Shown here piece after piece: positions 36,501 to 47,799 of a DNA stretch of 64,000 bases; position 1 is the stretch's first letter, and each line of letters starts with the position of its first letter. A program made the position numbers and the translations under genes. The notes below the pieces were generated by a model. It was not told the origin of the DNA. It ran no database searches and saw only the letters and a program-made list of their open reading frames with translations. Origin of the DNA: Galerina marginata (lineage: Eukaryota; Basidiomycota; Agaricomycetes; Agaricales; Galerinaceae); the NCBI GenBank assembly GCA_023014335.1, contig JAECYW010000031.1, forward strand, positions 124,001 to 188,000. The letters run 5' to 3'.

Positions 36501-37618
36501 ATTGACTGGGGTAATGACAGAGGAAACCACCCTTTCCATGTGTCCAATTGCTTGGGTAATGTCTTCGACGTTTCCCGTGTCCCTGAACCGGCAGAAAAAT
36601 TGCTCTGAGAACTGTACGTTTAACATGGCATGTGTTCGTGCCGCAGAAGTCCTGTCGCGTAGCACAGAATTCAAACTTGAAACTACAAATGGGTCAATAA
36701 TTGATTAACGTGTCTTAATCTAATTACCTACTCGTACCGACTGTAAAAAATATCTTGGTTGGAATGGGAATGTGCTCTCCCACTGACGTAAATAGACGCC
36801 CCTCTACGCTATCTAAATAGATAACCACTTTAAGCACATGTAGGAAGAAAAAACAACTCTCTACAACTTACCTTCCTCTGCACACCCCATGGCGTAAATT
36901 TCGTCTGAGCTGAAGGTAAGGAACGCCTCATCATTTCCATTCCTGGAGCGAACGATCAAAACCATATCACCGCCATCTCGCTGACTTGATTTTATTTCAG
37001 TATGTGCCAGTGTATCAGTTGGGTTCAAACCCTTTTCGGAAATGTGACTCACAATTCGATATTCCCGTCCGCTTTCCATATCGTAGTAGCTACCATCGTG
37101 AGGTGTATATCCTCGAGGTCACCATCGCACATGATGACCAACACCAGCCCATCGTCAAAGTGACGAGGCACCGAAAATTCGAGGAAAATATCTAAGCCGC
37201 AGAGTGAGAGCAGGTGGAAAAGTAACTGAAACCAAGCTTTACCTTTTAATATACCTTTCTGACCTGAGTATTCACTGGTACCAGTGACGACAGTTGATGA
37301 AAGAATATTTTTGATGACGTGTGATTCCCCGTTAACTTCTAGTGGTGCTGTTTGGGGCGCCGCATAGTCTTCGGGAGCCAAAGCATTGGTGTGGTGTGGT
37401 GTTCCAGATGTCCTGACTGTGCCAGTTCAAGGTCAAATCTAAACCGAAGCATTATAATTACAGAACGTACCGAGGGATTCGCCGGTCGGCAGGTTGTTTG
37501 GGGTAATGGTATCTGAGGTATCCAGAACCGGAATTGGAGATTCCAGCTGTGCAGGTTCTTGACTGCGAGAGATGGGTGCTCCTATTTCGACTTCGTCAGC
37601 ATTTTCGATAAAGGCCAT
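33589..37618 (-). CDS. TPR-CHAT caspase-like protease
   Basis: Six exons (minus) 37471-37618, 37255-37413, 37053-37191, 36872-36984, 34455-36682 and 33589-34407 give 1201 residues; all phases agree. Exons 1-4 encode an N-terminal region starting MAFIENADEVEIGAP with a beta-rich segment (DIFLEFSVPRHFDDGLVLVI) that could be a C2-like domain. The large exon holds about eight TPR-like repeats of 45 residues (consensus NNLGNSYLCRFERTGDLKDI), preceded by a diverged one, then a helical linker. The C-terminal CHAT domain keeps both catalytic residues: His in WVHFACHG and Cys in FLSACQTS, so a cysteine protease activity is expected. CHAT proteins with TPRs occur in bacterial and fungal immunity-like systems; here the TPRs would be sensor or scaffold. 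Two neighbouring 135 bp repeat units are identical in DNA, a sign of recent homogenisation. The start is the first ATG giving good context; a longer in-frame start lies at 37684. The intron at 36683-36871 is long and might hide a microexon. Confidence 0.88.
35345..36395 (-). repeat. Tandem 135 bp TPR-coding repeats
   Basis: About eight in-frame units of 135 bp (45 codons) lie in the large exon of the TPR-CHAT gene. Units 35650-35784 and 35785-35919 read as identical at every base. Others differ at a few positions, mainly in codons facing the helix surface such as YLSR, YASR, YLCR and YSSR. Confidence 0.85.
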
Positions 37619-38359
37619 TGCGGATATCGGAGAGATGGGTAAATTGGTAGAGTGCGTTTGGAAGGCAAAGTAGGAGCGAAGCAAGGTTGAAGTTTTACAT
37701 TGCGAGTTTACATTACAGTACTATAGCAAATAAAATTAACGCCGTCTCAACGCTGCTTGGTCGATCTTGATAGCCTGTCATTGCCACATGCACAGGAATA
37801 GAGGAGATTCGATCAAACACAGGTCGAAAAGTGACACGGCGAAAAAACCATTGTATTAGTGAGCGCTCCATATTTAATTTTTGTCGAGCTCCAAAATTCT
37901 CCTCCTGGATGGCAAGCACAAGACTCACGATCACCCTCGTCACCTGAGGCGCTGGCAAATCATCGTCAGAGATGATGATGAATCTCATTTGTATTCCTAT
38001 CTGTTCTAGATCGCGTCAACACCAAGACTGTTCCTTGGCAGAGGGGATATGGCATGTCCTCTTTCCGCGTTCCTCCTTCGTCGTCGTGTTTTTCGTCCTC
38101 CGTGGTTGGAACTTGTACATAGGTTCAGAAGTGTGTGACTGCAACAAACCTCGGTCACTGTTTCGTGAATCGTGACAGACTTGTTTGTAGGGCTTGTTCG
38201 GTTCCGGTTCAACTTCCCAGTGATCGCCATGTGCTCGTCTGCTCTCTGCAGTGGCAAGCAGAGCTTCGTCACCCTGTGGCCCGGATTATCGATCCGCTAT
38301 CCCTCCTCCAGATACAGTCTACTTGCGATTCCCGCTCAGACTCCCTTGGCCTCCACGCA
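37619..38359. other. Promoter side of the TPR-CHAT gene
   Basis: No supported gene. Overlapping plus-strand frames around 38135-38507 and minus-strand frames at 37713-38272 are not conserved and lack domains. The right part leads into an inverted-repeat arm. Confidence 0.4.
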
Positions 38360-38810
38360 GCATACACGCCACTGTCCCAGCCGACACCGCCTTCTGTTAC
38401 ACCTGCGCGCAGCTGTGTGGTTGCATACTGTGATCCTCATCCTTGATCGACGATATCGTGGCCTCGTTGCTTCTAGCGTCGTCCCATGCTACTACTTGAG
38501 GCAGTAATCTACGATCCCATATGCACACCACACACCTTCGGGCTGGGTTACTTTGACTGTCCCGCTCCTTGGACGAGCGAGTCCCCTTGGCGCGTGCTGT
38601 AATAGCAACTGTATGCTCTTTCTTCAATCAAGAGTCCATCGTTCTCGGCGTCGTCGTTGTGAGACCCTTACTGCCAACGAAGGTTTTCCTATTAGCTTTC
38701 ATTACACTTTCCGCATTAACTTTCAAGTTGGCTTTCTTTCTCCTTTCAACTTTAATAATTTGGGTCTCTAGAATTTTTTCTCATTTTTTCTGTCTTGTCT
38801 CAACGTTTAT
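38360..38810 (+). repeat. Inverted repeat, left arm
   Basis: Matches the reverse complement of about 40190-40680. Shared anchors include ACACCGCCTTCTGTTAC at 38387, CTTGGACGAG at about 38570, CTTGGCG near 38585 and TCTCTAGA followed by TTTTCTGTCTT near 38764. Similarity is clear but imperfect. Confidence 0.65.
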
Positions 38811-39044
38811 GTTATCCATTCCGGTCAGCTATCATATTCCGACCTCTTATAGCCACATTACCCACACAGAGCACCACTCGGTAATCGATGTCAGTGTCTC
38901 CCCCAATCCATCACCATTACGAATATTAACGATAACTCGCTCGACTTATAATGAATTTACAGCTCCATAAACGGTCATTGCGGCATCAACGGCAGCCACG
39001 AGGTCTCTTTTAACGGCCACCACCGCCTGTCGGCATTTTCCTAT
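38811..39044. other. Short unassigned stretch
   Basis: Between the left inverted-repeat arm and X module 2. No gene or further repeat was recognised. Confidence 0.35.
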
Positions 39045-39480
39045 CGTTTGTCGTCTTCTAAGTGTCAGAAACATCGCGAAAAGATGTCAAGTCTTGTATG
39101 AATAATGCGCGTTCATCGCGGATATGAAAATCATTCCCAATTGACCCGGCGGTGGTGGGGACTCTCTGCGGGAGAAGCCTTGCCGCATCCTCGCATTCTA
39201 CGAGGCGGTATTTTTAGCAGGCACAGCTATTATAGCCCATTTACGACGACTTACGGGTGCAAGGCTATTCGATTATTGAAGGATGAGGAAAAACGAATGT
39301 CATTAATGGGACTGTGCAAGTCGCGGGGGAGGCTAAGTTGTCAGATTGACCGATGCGCACCAATACTCAGGTCTTCGGAGCTCGAGATGTCGCAGGTATG
39401 GAGAAATTCAATGTTCATCGATTGCAGAGAGCAAGATAAATGGAAAAATAAGAATTGAGACATACCACTACCGTACGCAG
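39045..39480 (+). repeat. Dispersed XY repeat, X module 2
   Basis: Begins CGTCTTCTAAGTGTCAG and contains TTGACCCGGCG, CTACGAGGCGGT, an AGATTGACCGATG block and AGGTCTTCGGAGCTCGAGATG, matching the X modules at 40860 and 47800. It leads into Y module copy C. Confidence 0.7.
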
Positions 39481-39599
39481 TGTTAATAATCACGACCTCG
39501 AACCTCTTCCCGGTGCTAACTCACGACCAACACACCGTATCCACCATAACGTCGACTCTTTACGGCTTAATTAACAGCCTACAATAATATTCGAAGTCG

Positions 39600-40150
39600 T
39601 TATCCGCGAAGAAAGATGTCTGATATAGACGAAAATCAGGATGCGTACCGCATTCTGGAGACACTAAATCAGCTCTAAAAACGAGTGACTGAGTGAAAGA
39701 GTGAAATATAATTGAGCCCCGCGATTCATCGCGAGACCGTGGACGCGTTTGAATTCTTATGTCAAGGAATCGGATTCCAGGATAAATGCCCGAGTTTTAA
39801 TTTATATGGTTAAGCTCAATTCTACCCATGTACGCATAAGAAACACTTTGGGTCATTCTCCTGCGCGCAGAGGAAGCCTCCTGGACACAACGCGTCGATG
39901 AATGTCAAATGGAGACGCGTTTGGATCACGTGAATGATGACATGTCCTCGCTTTTGGAATCCCAACAGGCCCATCCCAGTCTCTCCAGTTTTCCTGGAAA
40001 GTCTCTCGGGTTCTGTCTTTATGCGAATGTGTACTTGGATTCCTGACACGACTCACTCCGTCTTTCGAAGCTCGAAATTCGACATATAGAACAGGCAAGC
40101 CATCAATTGCTCGGTGAATTCCTGGGAATTAGCATTGGTTGGGTTGCCAG
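39600..40150 (+). repeat. Dispersed XY repeat, copy C (truncated Y module)
   Basis: Matches the left end of the Y module. Anchors are GAGTGACTGAGTGAAAGAGTG at about 39685 against 25110, AGAGGAAGCCTCCTGGACAC and GAGACGCGTTTGGATCACGTG near 39912. It stops at about 40150, where it runs into the right arm of the inverted repeat, so about 2 kb of the unit is missing. Confidence 0.7.
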
Positions 40151-40189
40151 ATAGCTCATTCGAGAGGTGCTCGGTGTTGGTAAGGTATG

Positions 40190-40680
40190 AAGAATGTTAT
40201 TCGGTTAAAAAACAATATAATAAGACAGAAAGGGACGAGAATAAACTCTAGAGAATCAAGATAGTTTAATGAGAGCGGACAAAGAGAGCGAAAAATGAAT
40301 GTGGAAATGCAAAAACATACCCTCCTGTCTAGCCATAAGGGAAAGGACTCAGCGGACGCCAAGAGACCTCACTCGTCCAAGAAGCGGGAAAGTCAACGGA
40401 ACCCAGCTCGAACATGGGTTTGATGTGCCCTTTGAGACCATGGGGTAATGCAATGTGTACTTGTTAAGTGGCGACCTTAGAGGCAACGAGGGCACGAGAT
40501 CGTCGAAGAAGGACGGGGGAGCAGTATATGCGGTCCTCGATATCATTATCCGCGGAATCCAGATGTATAGAATCATGCGGCTGCACGTAAGCGTAACAGA
40601 AGGCGGTGTAGGTTGAGTCCACGCATATTTCTTTCGGATAGTTCCGAGTTCTCACACCCCGAACCACCGCCAATCTGCGA
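40190..40680 (-). repeat. Inverted repeat, right arm
   Basis: Reverse-complement partner of 38360-38810. Together the arms enclose about 1.4 kb made of X module 2 and truncated Y copy C. Confidence 0.65.
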
Positions 40681-40859
40681 TTCTACGATATGGGCGCCTA
40701 TTCCGTAATTCAGTTGTAAGGAGCGGCATTCAAGGAGTTTTTTGATGTTAGTTTCTCTGTATATATAAGAGAACTCGTGTATTTAACGAGCACCGCTAAT
40801 TTGGTTAGACGGTCAAATACTTGAGGGAAGTCGCGTCGTTCCCCAGTTGTTCCTTCCTT

Positions 40860-41285
40860 CGGAATTTGCCATTCTTCTAAGTGTCTGACGACTTGCTAAA
40901 AGGGTGTCAAGTCGGTGCACGTTTATCCCGAATTAAAATATCTCTCAGGTAAGCCGGCGATGGTGGGGAATCTCTAGCTGAGAAGCCTTGCCGTGTCCTC
41001 GCTATCTACACGAGGGAGTAGGATATTTAGTTGACACGGCTATTATCACCCAGTTACAAGGATTTACAGGTACATGGTGTTCAATCACCATATCCAAGGA
41101 TGGAGTATCGAAAGCGGATGAGATTAAAGGGAGTGTACAAGCCGGCTTGGCAGGGAAGATCAGCAGTGTTTCACAGGACGGTTCTAAGTGCGTGAATGTG
41201 GAGGTGAAGAAGTCGTAAGATTGACGGATGTGTGCGGATATTCAGATCTTCGGACGTCGAAATGTCAAAGGTACGGAAAAAATCT
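40860..41285 (+). repeat. Dispersed XY repeat, X module 3
   Basis: Contains CTTCTAAGTGTC near 40874, AAGTCGGTGCACG, CCTTGCCGTGTCCTCGC near 40986, AGATTGACGGATG near 41217 and a TCGGACGTCGAAATGTC block near 41251, matching the other X modules. No Y module follows; the sequence changes at about 41285. Confidence 0.7.
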
Positions 41286-42291
41286 AAGTTCCCCTCCCCT
41301 CCCCTGGGACAACAAAATGGCAATTTTGGGGAACACGATCGCTGTTGCAATCGATATGCATATGCATGCACGCACCCCGATCCGGCTCGATGGGGGATGG
41401 GCGGTGGTGCGTTTGGATAACGCGGTGTGTCCGCTTTTCAGTCATATGCGCCGAGGTGGCAATACTATCGGACTTCAGTGGACACCGTTGATTTCCAACG
41501 GAGACCACACGTATATCTATTGAGAACCATTGGCGAGCAATGGAAACAATGTAACAAATGTACACAACCATTGGAAATCGGTGCACGTACGTGTTGCCTA
41601 TCTGATCACAATGGAAACGGCTGTCGAACAATGTACATTAATTATCACATCCATTATTTCCATTAGTACTCCGAGTATCGCATCCGTTGAACTCCGTTGG
41701 TGTAAATTGGTTCATATCAGCGAAAACCCGTCAGATTTCCATTGTGATGCATCAGAATTCTATTGAAATACAATGTCCAACAGCGGAGTTTGCTCCCTAT
41801 CTAATGAATAACATTGGATATTGAGGCAGTTTGTTACATTCTCGTCTTTGAGCGTAGATTAGAATACGGACTTTGAGTAAGCGGAAAGCACGTGACAAAC
41901 AAACCATCAGCGTCGCTTGTTCTACACGTTCATGATTTGTCTTTCTCATTGTCTTCGAGGCTGCAGCATGTCACCTCTCGCTCTGGGCCGAACAAGGTAT
42001 CGGGGGGCGGTAGCACCGATGCAACCTGTTACCAAAACTGCTCGTGGACTACGAACCACACAGCTTCCACGCCATAACCATTTTATGAAGATGCAGTGCG
42101 CATTATATTTCATAAGTTTATTGCCTTTCTCCATAACCAGAAATTTCGGGGATCAATTTGGGACACTGTTTTGGCTTGGTCGGGCGTCTGTGCTGCATAG
42201 CCGCAGAGACATATAGCGTCGTGGCTCTGTTCACTGCAAACCCGCATTTGGCAATGAGGGATTAACGAATAGCATCAGACTTGGATAGATA
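41286..42291. other. Upstream region of the RAD23-like gene
   Basis: About 1 kb without a supported gene. Frames at 41892-42216 (+) and 41284-41631 (-) are not convincing. The region 41490-41745 is unusually rich in CCATTG/CAATGG and TTTCCA/TGGAAA words on both strands. Confidence 0.4.
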
Positions 42292-42311
42292 AATAGGCAT
42301 ATTTGCCTATT
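42292..42311. promoter_or_regulatory. Inverted repeat upstream of the RAD23-like gene
   Basis: Perfect 8 bp arms AATAGGCA and TGCCTATT with a 4 bp spacer, ending 29 bp before the ATG at 42341. It could be a dimeric transcription-factor site or a hairpin in the 5' leader. Confidence 0.4.
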
Positions 42312-42340
42312 TCCTTGAACCCATTCCGTCTCATACCATC

Positions 42341-45055
42341 ATGACGACAAGAGTCTCAGTCGAAACCACCCGAAAGGAACGCTTTCAGGTACGTTTTATG
42401 ATGTTGTAGAGACATCATCCAGCGAACAACTTCATCTAGGTCGACATGGCGCTCAGCCAGACGGTCGGTGACCTTAAAGCCGAAATCCACAAGCTCAAGG
42501 ATTACGCGCCAGAGACCCAACAGCTTCTTTACTGTGGTAAGCCTCTACTGCGTTCCTTCGTTCCATAGCATTCACTGTTTCTCTAGGACGGCTGCTCAAG
42601 GACGGTGAGACATTTGCGGCGTTAGGCCTTAATGAAAAGGACTCGCTTATCCTGTTTTTATCGTCGAAGGTGATTTTAACTTAGCCTTACACGTGAATTG
42701 ATTTAATGGATATTTATCCCCCAGTCTTTACCGTCACCTGATAGCGAGGCTATCGATCCCCTTTCTCTGGCGTATTCTGCTTCATCTTCATCTACCAAGG
42801 GTGTGTAGCATTTAATATTACTGTATATTTAAGATCATTTATCAGTCATAAAGGAAAGGAAGCAGTGAGATATAACGGTGAAGCCACTAACGAGCCCTCT
42901 ATCGTGCGTCTCTTGCCTTCAACATCGTATTGCCCATTTATGAACAACTTGTAGGAAAATCGATCTCAGTGGACGACTCCGTCTCCAATTTCTCAGACGA
43001 TCTCTCAATCACAGCCTCCTTTAAGCTCCCCATCGGCTTGGCAGACACCCGGTCTACCATCATCTTCGCGACAGAATTACAACCAGGTCGGTTACCGGTA
43101 TATAAATCCAGTGTAATTTCATCCAGTTTAACACATTTACTTAGATATCTGCCGGTGCAGAAGAAGCTCGAGGGCTTGGAATACTTGGAAGTGGGTTCGA
43201 CTTTGCTTCCATAGGAGAGATGATTCGCACAAACCCCGCAATACGGAAAACATTTGTTGAGCTTGCCACACAGCAAGACCCTGCTTTCGGCGAACAACTT
43301 AGGCAGAACCCTGAACTGCTGGACTCGCTCACACGTAGTGTCTCTGCCAGACCCGGTTGTGAACATTCCAGCCTTCAACTTGACACGCTGAGCGCCGAAG
43401 AAAAGGAAGCTGTCCGGCGCGTGAGTTTCGTTTCTTTCGTCTGATTTTCAGAGCGATGACAACCTAGGATGATAGCTTGTGACTCTTGGGTTCAACGAAA
43501 AGCAAGTAGTTGAGGCGTTTATAGTTTCTGAGAAAAATGAAGAGCTTGCTGCTAATTTTTTGCTCAATACTGCTGCCGAAACCACCTTCAATGTTTGTGC
43601 CTTTCTGTCCTTGGCTTAGTCTACATCTCACAACAACTTATAGGCGTACGAGGAAAAAACGAACGAGAGGTCTTCGATGGGGCAGCTGATTCAGCAAGAT
43701 CCCTCATATCGCGAGAGGTTGACTCAATGCATTGCACAGAATGACCCAGAATTAGCAGCACGAATTAAAGCGAACCCGTTACTGTTCGAGATGGCGTTAC
43801 AAGCATCCACCCTCGAGCAGTCTGTATTGACTTCTGTGGAGAATGATGCAGTTAAGCGCGTGCGTTCTTCTTCAGGTTGTCGCCTTGTGGACAACTTCTA
43901 ACGTTGAAACCGTCTACATAGTTGGAAAACCTCGGCTTCGAACGCCAGAAAGCTTTTCAGGCATACCTCATTTGCGACAAAAACGAAGAACATGCCGCGA
44001 ATTACCTGCTCAGCCATATCGACGATGCAGCTGGTTCTGAAATTGTGGTTCGTCTTGTTTTTTCATCAGAAATTACTTGGGCTGACAGTAAAGGGAATTC
44101 CAGGTGGATGCACCTGCTGAAATTTCCGATCATACTCTCGCAAAAAATGCCGCTCAAACGGGAGGTTTCGTCGCGGCACTGGTGCCGCATACGCCAGTTG
44201 AAGAGCATTCAAATCCGCCTACACCTACGACTACGGTCCGCGACGAGGTTTGTCCGATGACTTCTATAATTCGTATTAGTTCACAAGTAACTTGTTACAG
44301 CCAGATGGAGGAATCGAACCACACCCGGAGACAGGACACAATACGCCAAACATGCCGGATCCCGAAGTCAGTAGTCGCGTCGAGGAGGCAGCTGAGGTCG
44401 GGTCAGTAACAGTAGGTGCCGGTACCTTAAACAAACGGAAGAGGGTGGATAGCGCTTCCGGTGGCAATGAGGTCCAGGAAGCCGTAGTGAAGCGACTGAA
44501 GAGCCTGGACCTTGCTGATGCAGGTGCACAGCCGAAGCAACAGCACCTGACACCGGACCAATCGGAGGCCATGGAAGAAGACAACGAGGGAGAGAAGAGT
44601 GGAACGATTAATGAACAGGAGATGTACGGTGCTCATGAGAACATTCAAGGCGATTCATCTCTGGCCAAATTGCTCCTTGGGTCTTCTGCCTACCGTCAAA
44701 GGCTTGGTCAGTACGTGATGAACCGAGATCCGACTCTCGGTCAGCTGTGCGACAAGAAACCTGCATTGTTTGAGAGAGCTATCCAGATGGCTCGTCAGCG
44801 TGTCGATCCGGAACGTACTTTGACCCCATTCCCGACCAGTACGTTAAGCACTGTAGATAAGGAGGCCATTCAACGAGTGAGTGCCACTGTGTTCACCTTA
44901 TTTCTTAATCCTAACGTTCACCATTTCAGTTGTTACTTTTGGGATTCGACGAGCGCCAAGCTATGGAGGCCTACTTCAAATCTGGGAAAAACGAAGAAGA
45001 CGCCCTCATTATGTGCTTGATCAGTCTTGAATTAGCAGAGATGATTGTTTTCTAA
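42341..45055 (+). CDS. RAD23-like protein with three XPCB-UBA modules
   Basis: Thirteen exons give 683 residues with every phase consistent: 42341-42388, 42440-42536, 42587-42669, 42725-42800, 42866-42903, 42955-43086, 43145-43420, 43476-43592, 43644-43859, 43922-44044, 44104-44247, 44301-44876 and 44930-45055. Residues 1-76 are a ubiquitin-like domain ([34 protein letters not shown]). A Ser/Pro/Gln-rich linker reaches 158. Then come three modules, each an STI1/XPC-binding-like block followed by a UBA: 159-289 ([18 protein letters not shown]), 290-402 ([18 protein letters not shown]) and about 548-683 ([18 protein letters not shown]). A long acidic linker with KRKR/KRLKS basic clusters, a likely nuclear signal, precedes the third. 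RAD23 shuttles ubiquitinated proteins to the proteasome and assists nucleotide-excision repair; it normally has UBL-UBA1-XPCB-UBA2. Here all UBAs look like UBA2. A phase-0 intron falls at the same place in all three modules. Confidence 0.88.
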
Positions 45056-45559
45056 GGTGATGTAAGTCTGTTGTCTGTCAATGCGCGTAAGGAACCGTTG
45101 CTCAAATCTCCGCCTCCATTTATTGATGACAGTCTTCGACATGCCGGTCTACTTGATCATTCAGTTAGGTGGGGACTGCTTTATTGTTGCAATGAGGTTT
45201 CAAAGGACATATATACTACTGCTACTTAGCCTCATCTTTTGTTTCGCTCGCTCGATATGGCGAATCAAATTTTCTTTCCTGATTTATTGCGTACTGCACA
45301 TCACCCAACTTCCCAAAACCTCTACCCCAGTGTGCGAGACCACGTCACGCTTACTGCCTTGCCACCGACTGTGACCGTCGCTGACCGACAGCGACAACGA
45401 GGGTGTATTTTTTAAGGAGGAACAGCTCAATTTTATTGCAAAAACTGATAAACAATAAATAGTCTGCTTAATAATATTCGATTACACTGCCCTGAGGCCA
45501 GGCGAAGCGGACTCGCAGAGGACATTTCGTAACGTTTATTCCAGTTCAACTTTGGCTGA
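45056..45559. other. 3' flank of the RAD23-like gene
   Basis: Contains the 3'UTR and an open frame (45081-45374, +) with hydrophobic stretches that I do not consider coding. No repeat was recognised before about 45560. Confidence 0.4.
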
Positions 45560-47640
45560 TGGGAATTTTCCAGAGTCACGTGTTCATGGAGACGTTTTTC
45601 TCTCCTAGAGTTCAAGTTGAGTACTTTTGAGTGCTTGAGCGCTGAGTTTCGTTCTTTTACCACAGCCCCCTCTGAATTTACCTGTACGAATGCTGTAGCT
45701 GTGCTCAGAGGGCCAGATTTATTGCGGATATCCACCATCATGCATTGTGGTCGAGCCAGTCATCTTTCCACGGCCGTCTGATTCCTTTCCGTCAACGGCC
45801 GCCACTCTCCCTTCCTGTCCTCACCGGCACGATCTCCTACTCCACCTGTTTCCCTGACTTGACCTATCAAGGGTATTGCGCCTCAAATCGCACCAACATC
45901 TCCTACTCGTTCTGAAGAGACACTGAGACAACGAGGACGTGTTCTTGGTCTTATAAGCTCGGTCGTGCTGGAGGAGAAGCAGAATTAGGGCGGTTGTCAC
46001 CAGAATAAGGAGGATGTTGGTATTCCAGGCCAAAGTCGGAAGGTCAGCGCGTCACCTTCGCCTTCATATTTCAGATCTCTGGAGCCACATCGCACAAAAC
46101 GATGGGTTCCATCCCCAGCACGCCGTATTTATCCAAGCAATCACCACACACCTGGAGATCGTATTTATACGTCCATTTTCTGATCCGATCGCCCCTGGAA
46201 CTTGGCGTCTGGTCTTTCCGTTCCATGCACCGCATATATCCGACGAGCGGTCCCTCTCCTCTCATCTACTTAACTTAGCTCCTTTCGTGCTGGGAATATG
46301 AATCCTTTTCGTTGCCTCTCCGACTTCGCATTGAAATTCCTGCTCTCGCTCTCGCCCTTGCCCTAGCCTTCATGCGGTGCCAATCCTGGTTGAGCGAATT
46401 TCCGTACTTTCCCTTGCATTCTTCTCCTAAGATTGCGAGTGACGGACTAGCAACTATACTCTCAGCAGACATTTGTTCTACCTTCCCTAAGTTGTTTCCT
46501 TTACCTTCCCTACGTTGTTTCCTCGAATCGATTACCGTTCGTTATCATTTCCTTTGCACTTACGATCTTGCGGCTACTGCCGCTGGCGTCGTCTACCAAA
46601 CACGGATGAACTCCTACGTCGTTGGTGGACCTGAATGTGGTCCCAACATATATCGGATTCCAACCACCATCGATCATCACCTTGTATCTCGACCGACAAT
46701 GGTACTGGTGGTCCTAGAGCTTTGAGGTTGACTGGTTTACCTACTACGACCTCGTTGGTTCCGTCGAGCCCAGTAGCAAGTTCGTTTCGCCTCGGCACTG
46801 CTCTTGCTTCCCAGTCGCGAGAGTAACGCATATACAGATGCAGAGCCGTGGATGTGGTGCTTGAACCTGAAGCTCTCGAATGTCGGCATTGGATTAGATC
46901 GGCGACGATCAGGAACGGGTGAGCTTGCGGTTAGAAGAAACGACGTCAAGTATGTATTATATTCCTGAGGAGTGTACAGAATACTGACTAATTTCTATAC
47001 TCAAGTCGTTATTCAGTTCTTCTTTTATGCGAATAGCCGTCGCCATATGGTCATTTAGACAGTTTTTATGCAGGACTATACCACAGTTTTTATATCCGCA
47101 TTCTCCATTTGCAATTACCGTGGCCTCGTCCTCTTGCCTGTCGCTCAACATCACCCGAAACGGAGACGCAAACTTGGACCTGCATTTAAACTACTCTCCT
47201 AGCCCAAGTCGCAAGTTTTCGTACATTTCACATATAAAGTCGCCATCGATACTGATAAATGATTTTTTGAAATCATTTGACGAGACTAGAGCCGAGTACG
47301 GAAGATGCGCAGGAGTACGAGCGAGTAGAGTATGTGCGACGGGAAGTACAGGTGGACGATGAGTCACGAGCGTCATTGACGCCGTGGACTAGATTTTGGG
47401 TCCGTCGCCTGTGAGCCTAATTCCTTCAAGTGATTTGTGAAGTTCACGATTCAAATCATGTTTAGTACCCAAGGTTGCAAGTTCGCGTACCGCTCTGCCC
47501 ACCTCAGAAGTCGGTGTAAGCCCAGAATATATCGTCTCAATTTTGGCTGCATGCCGTCGCTAAACAAATGGTACACAGACACGCTCCCATTCCGGTCCTG
47601 ATTGACTTTAGGTATCTACCTTCCATGGGATTGCGTCTGA
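45560..47640 (+). repeat. Dispersed XY repeat, copy D (Y module)
   Basis: Shares TTTTCTCTCCTAGAGTTCAAG near 45597, CCACACACCTGGAGATCG near 46143, CTTGGCGTCTGGTCTTTCCG near 46201, GCATATATCCGAC near 46232 and the right-end block GTGAAGTTCACGATTCAAAT near 47440 with the other copies, in order and orientation. The left end is truncated relative to copy E. Confidence 0.72.
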
Positions 47641-47799
47641 ACTGTTTGTTCTCCTTCAATGAAATGAGGCGGAGTGGTATTCGTGTATTGAACAAGCATC
47701 ACCAATTTTACCATCAATGAAATGTTCATTAGAGTCATAATCGTCTGTCCACGGTTATGAAGCTCAAATACTTGATGGAAGTCGTGTCGTACTCCAGTC
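47641..47799. other. Spacer between repeat copies D and E
   Basis: Short AT-rich sequence partly resembling 40740-40860. No gene. Confidence 0.35.

Noticed and set aside
45081..45374. Hydrophobic 97-codon frame after the RAD23-like gene
   Set aside because: It lies in the 3' flank, has no start context or family features, and ends in low-quality coding composition.
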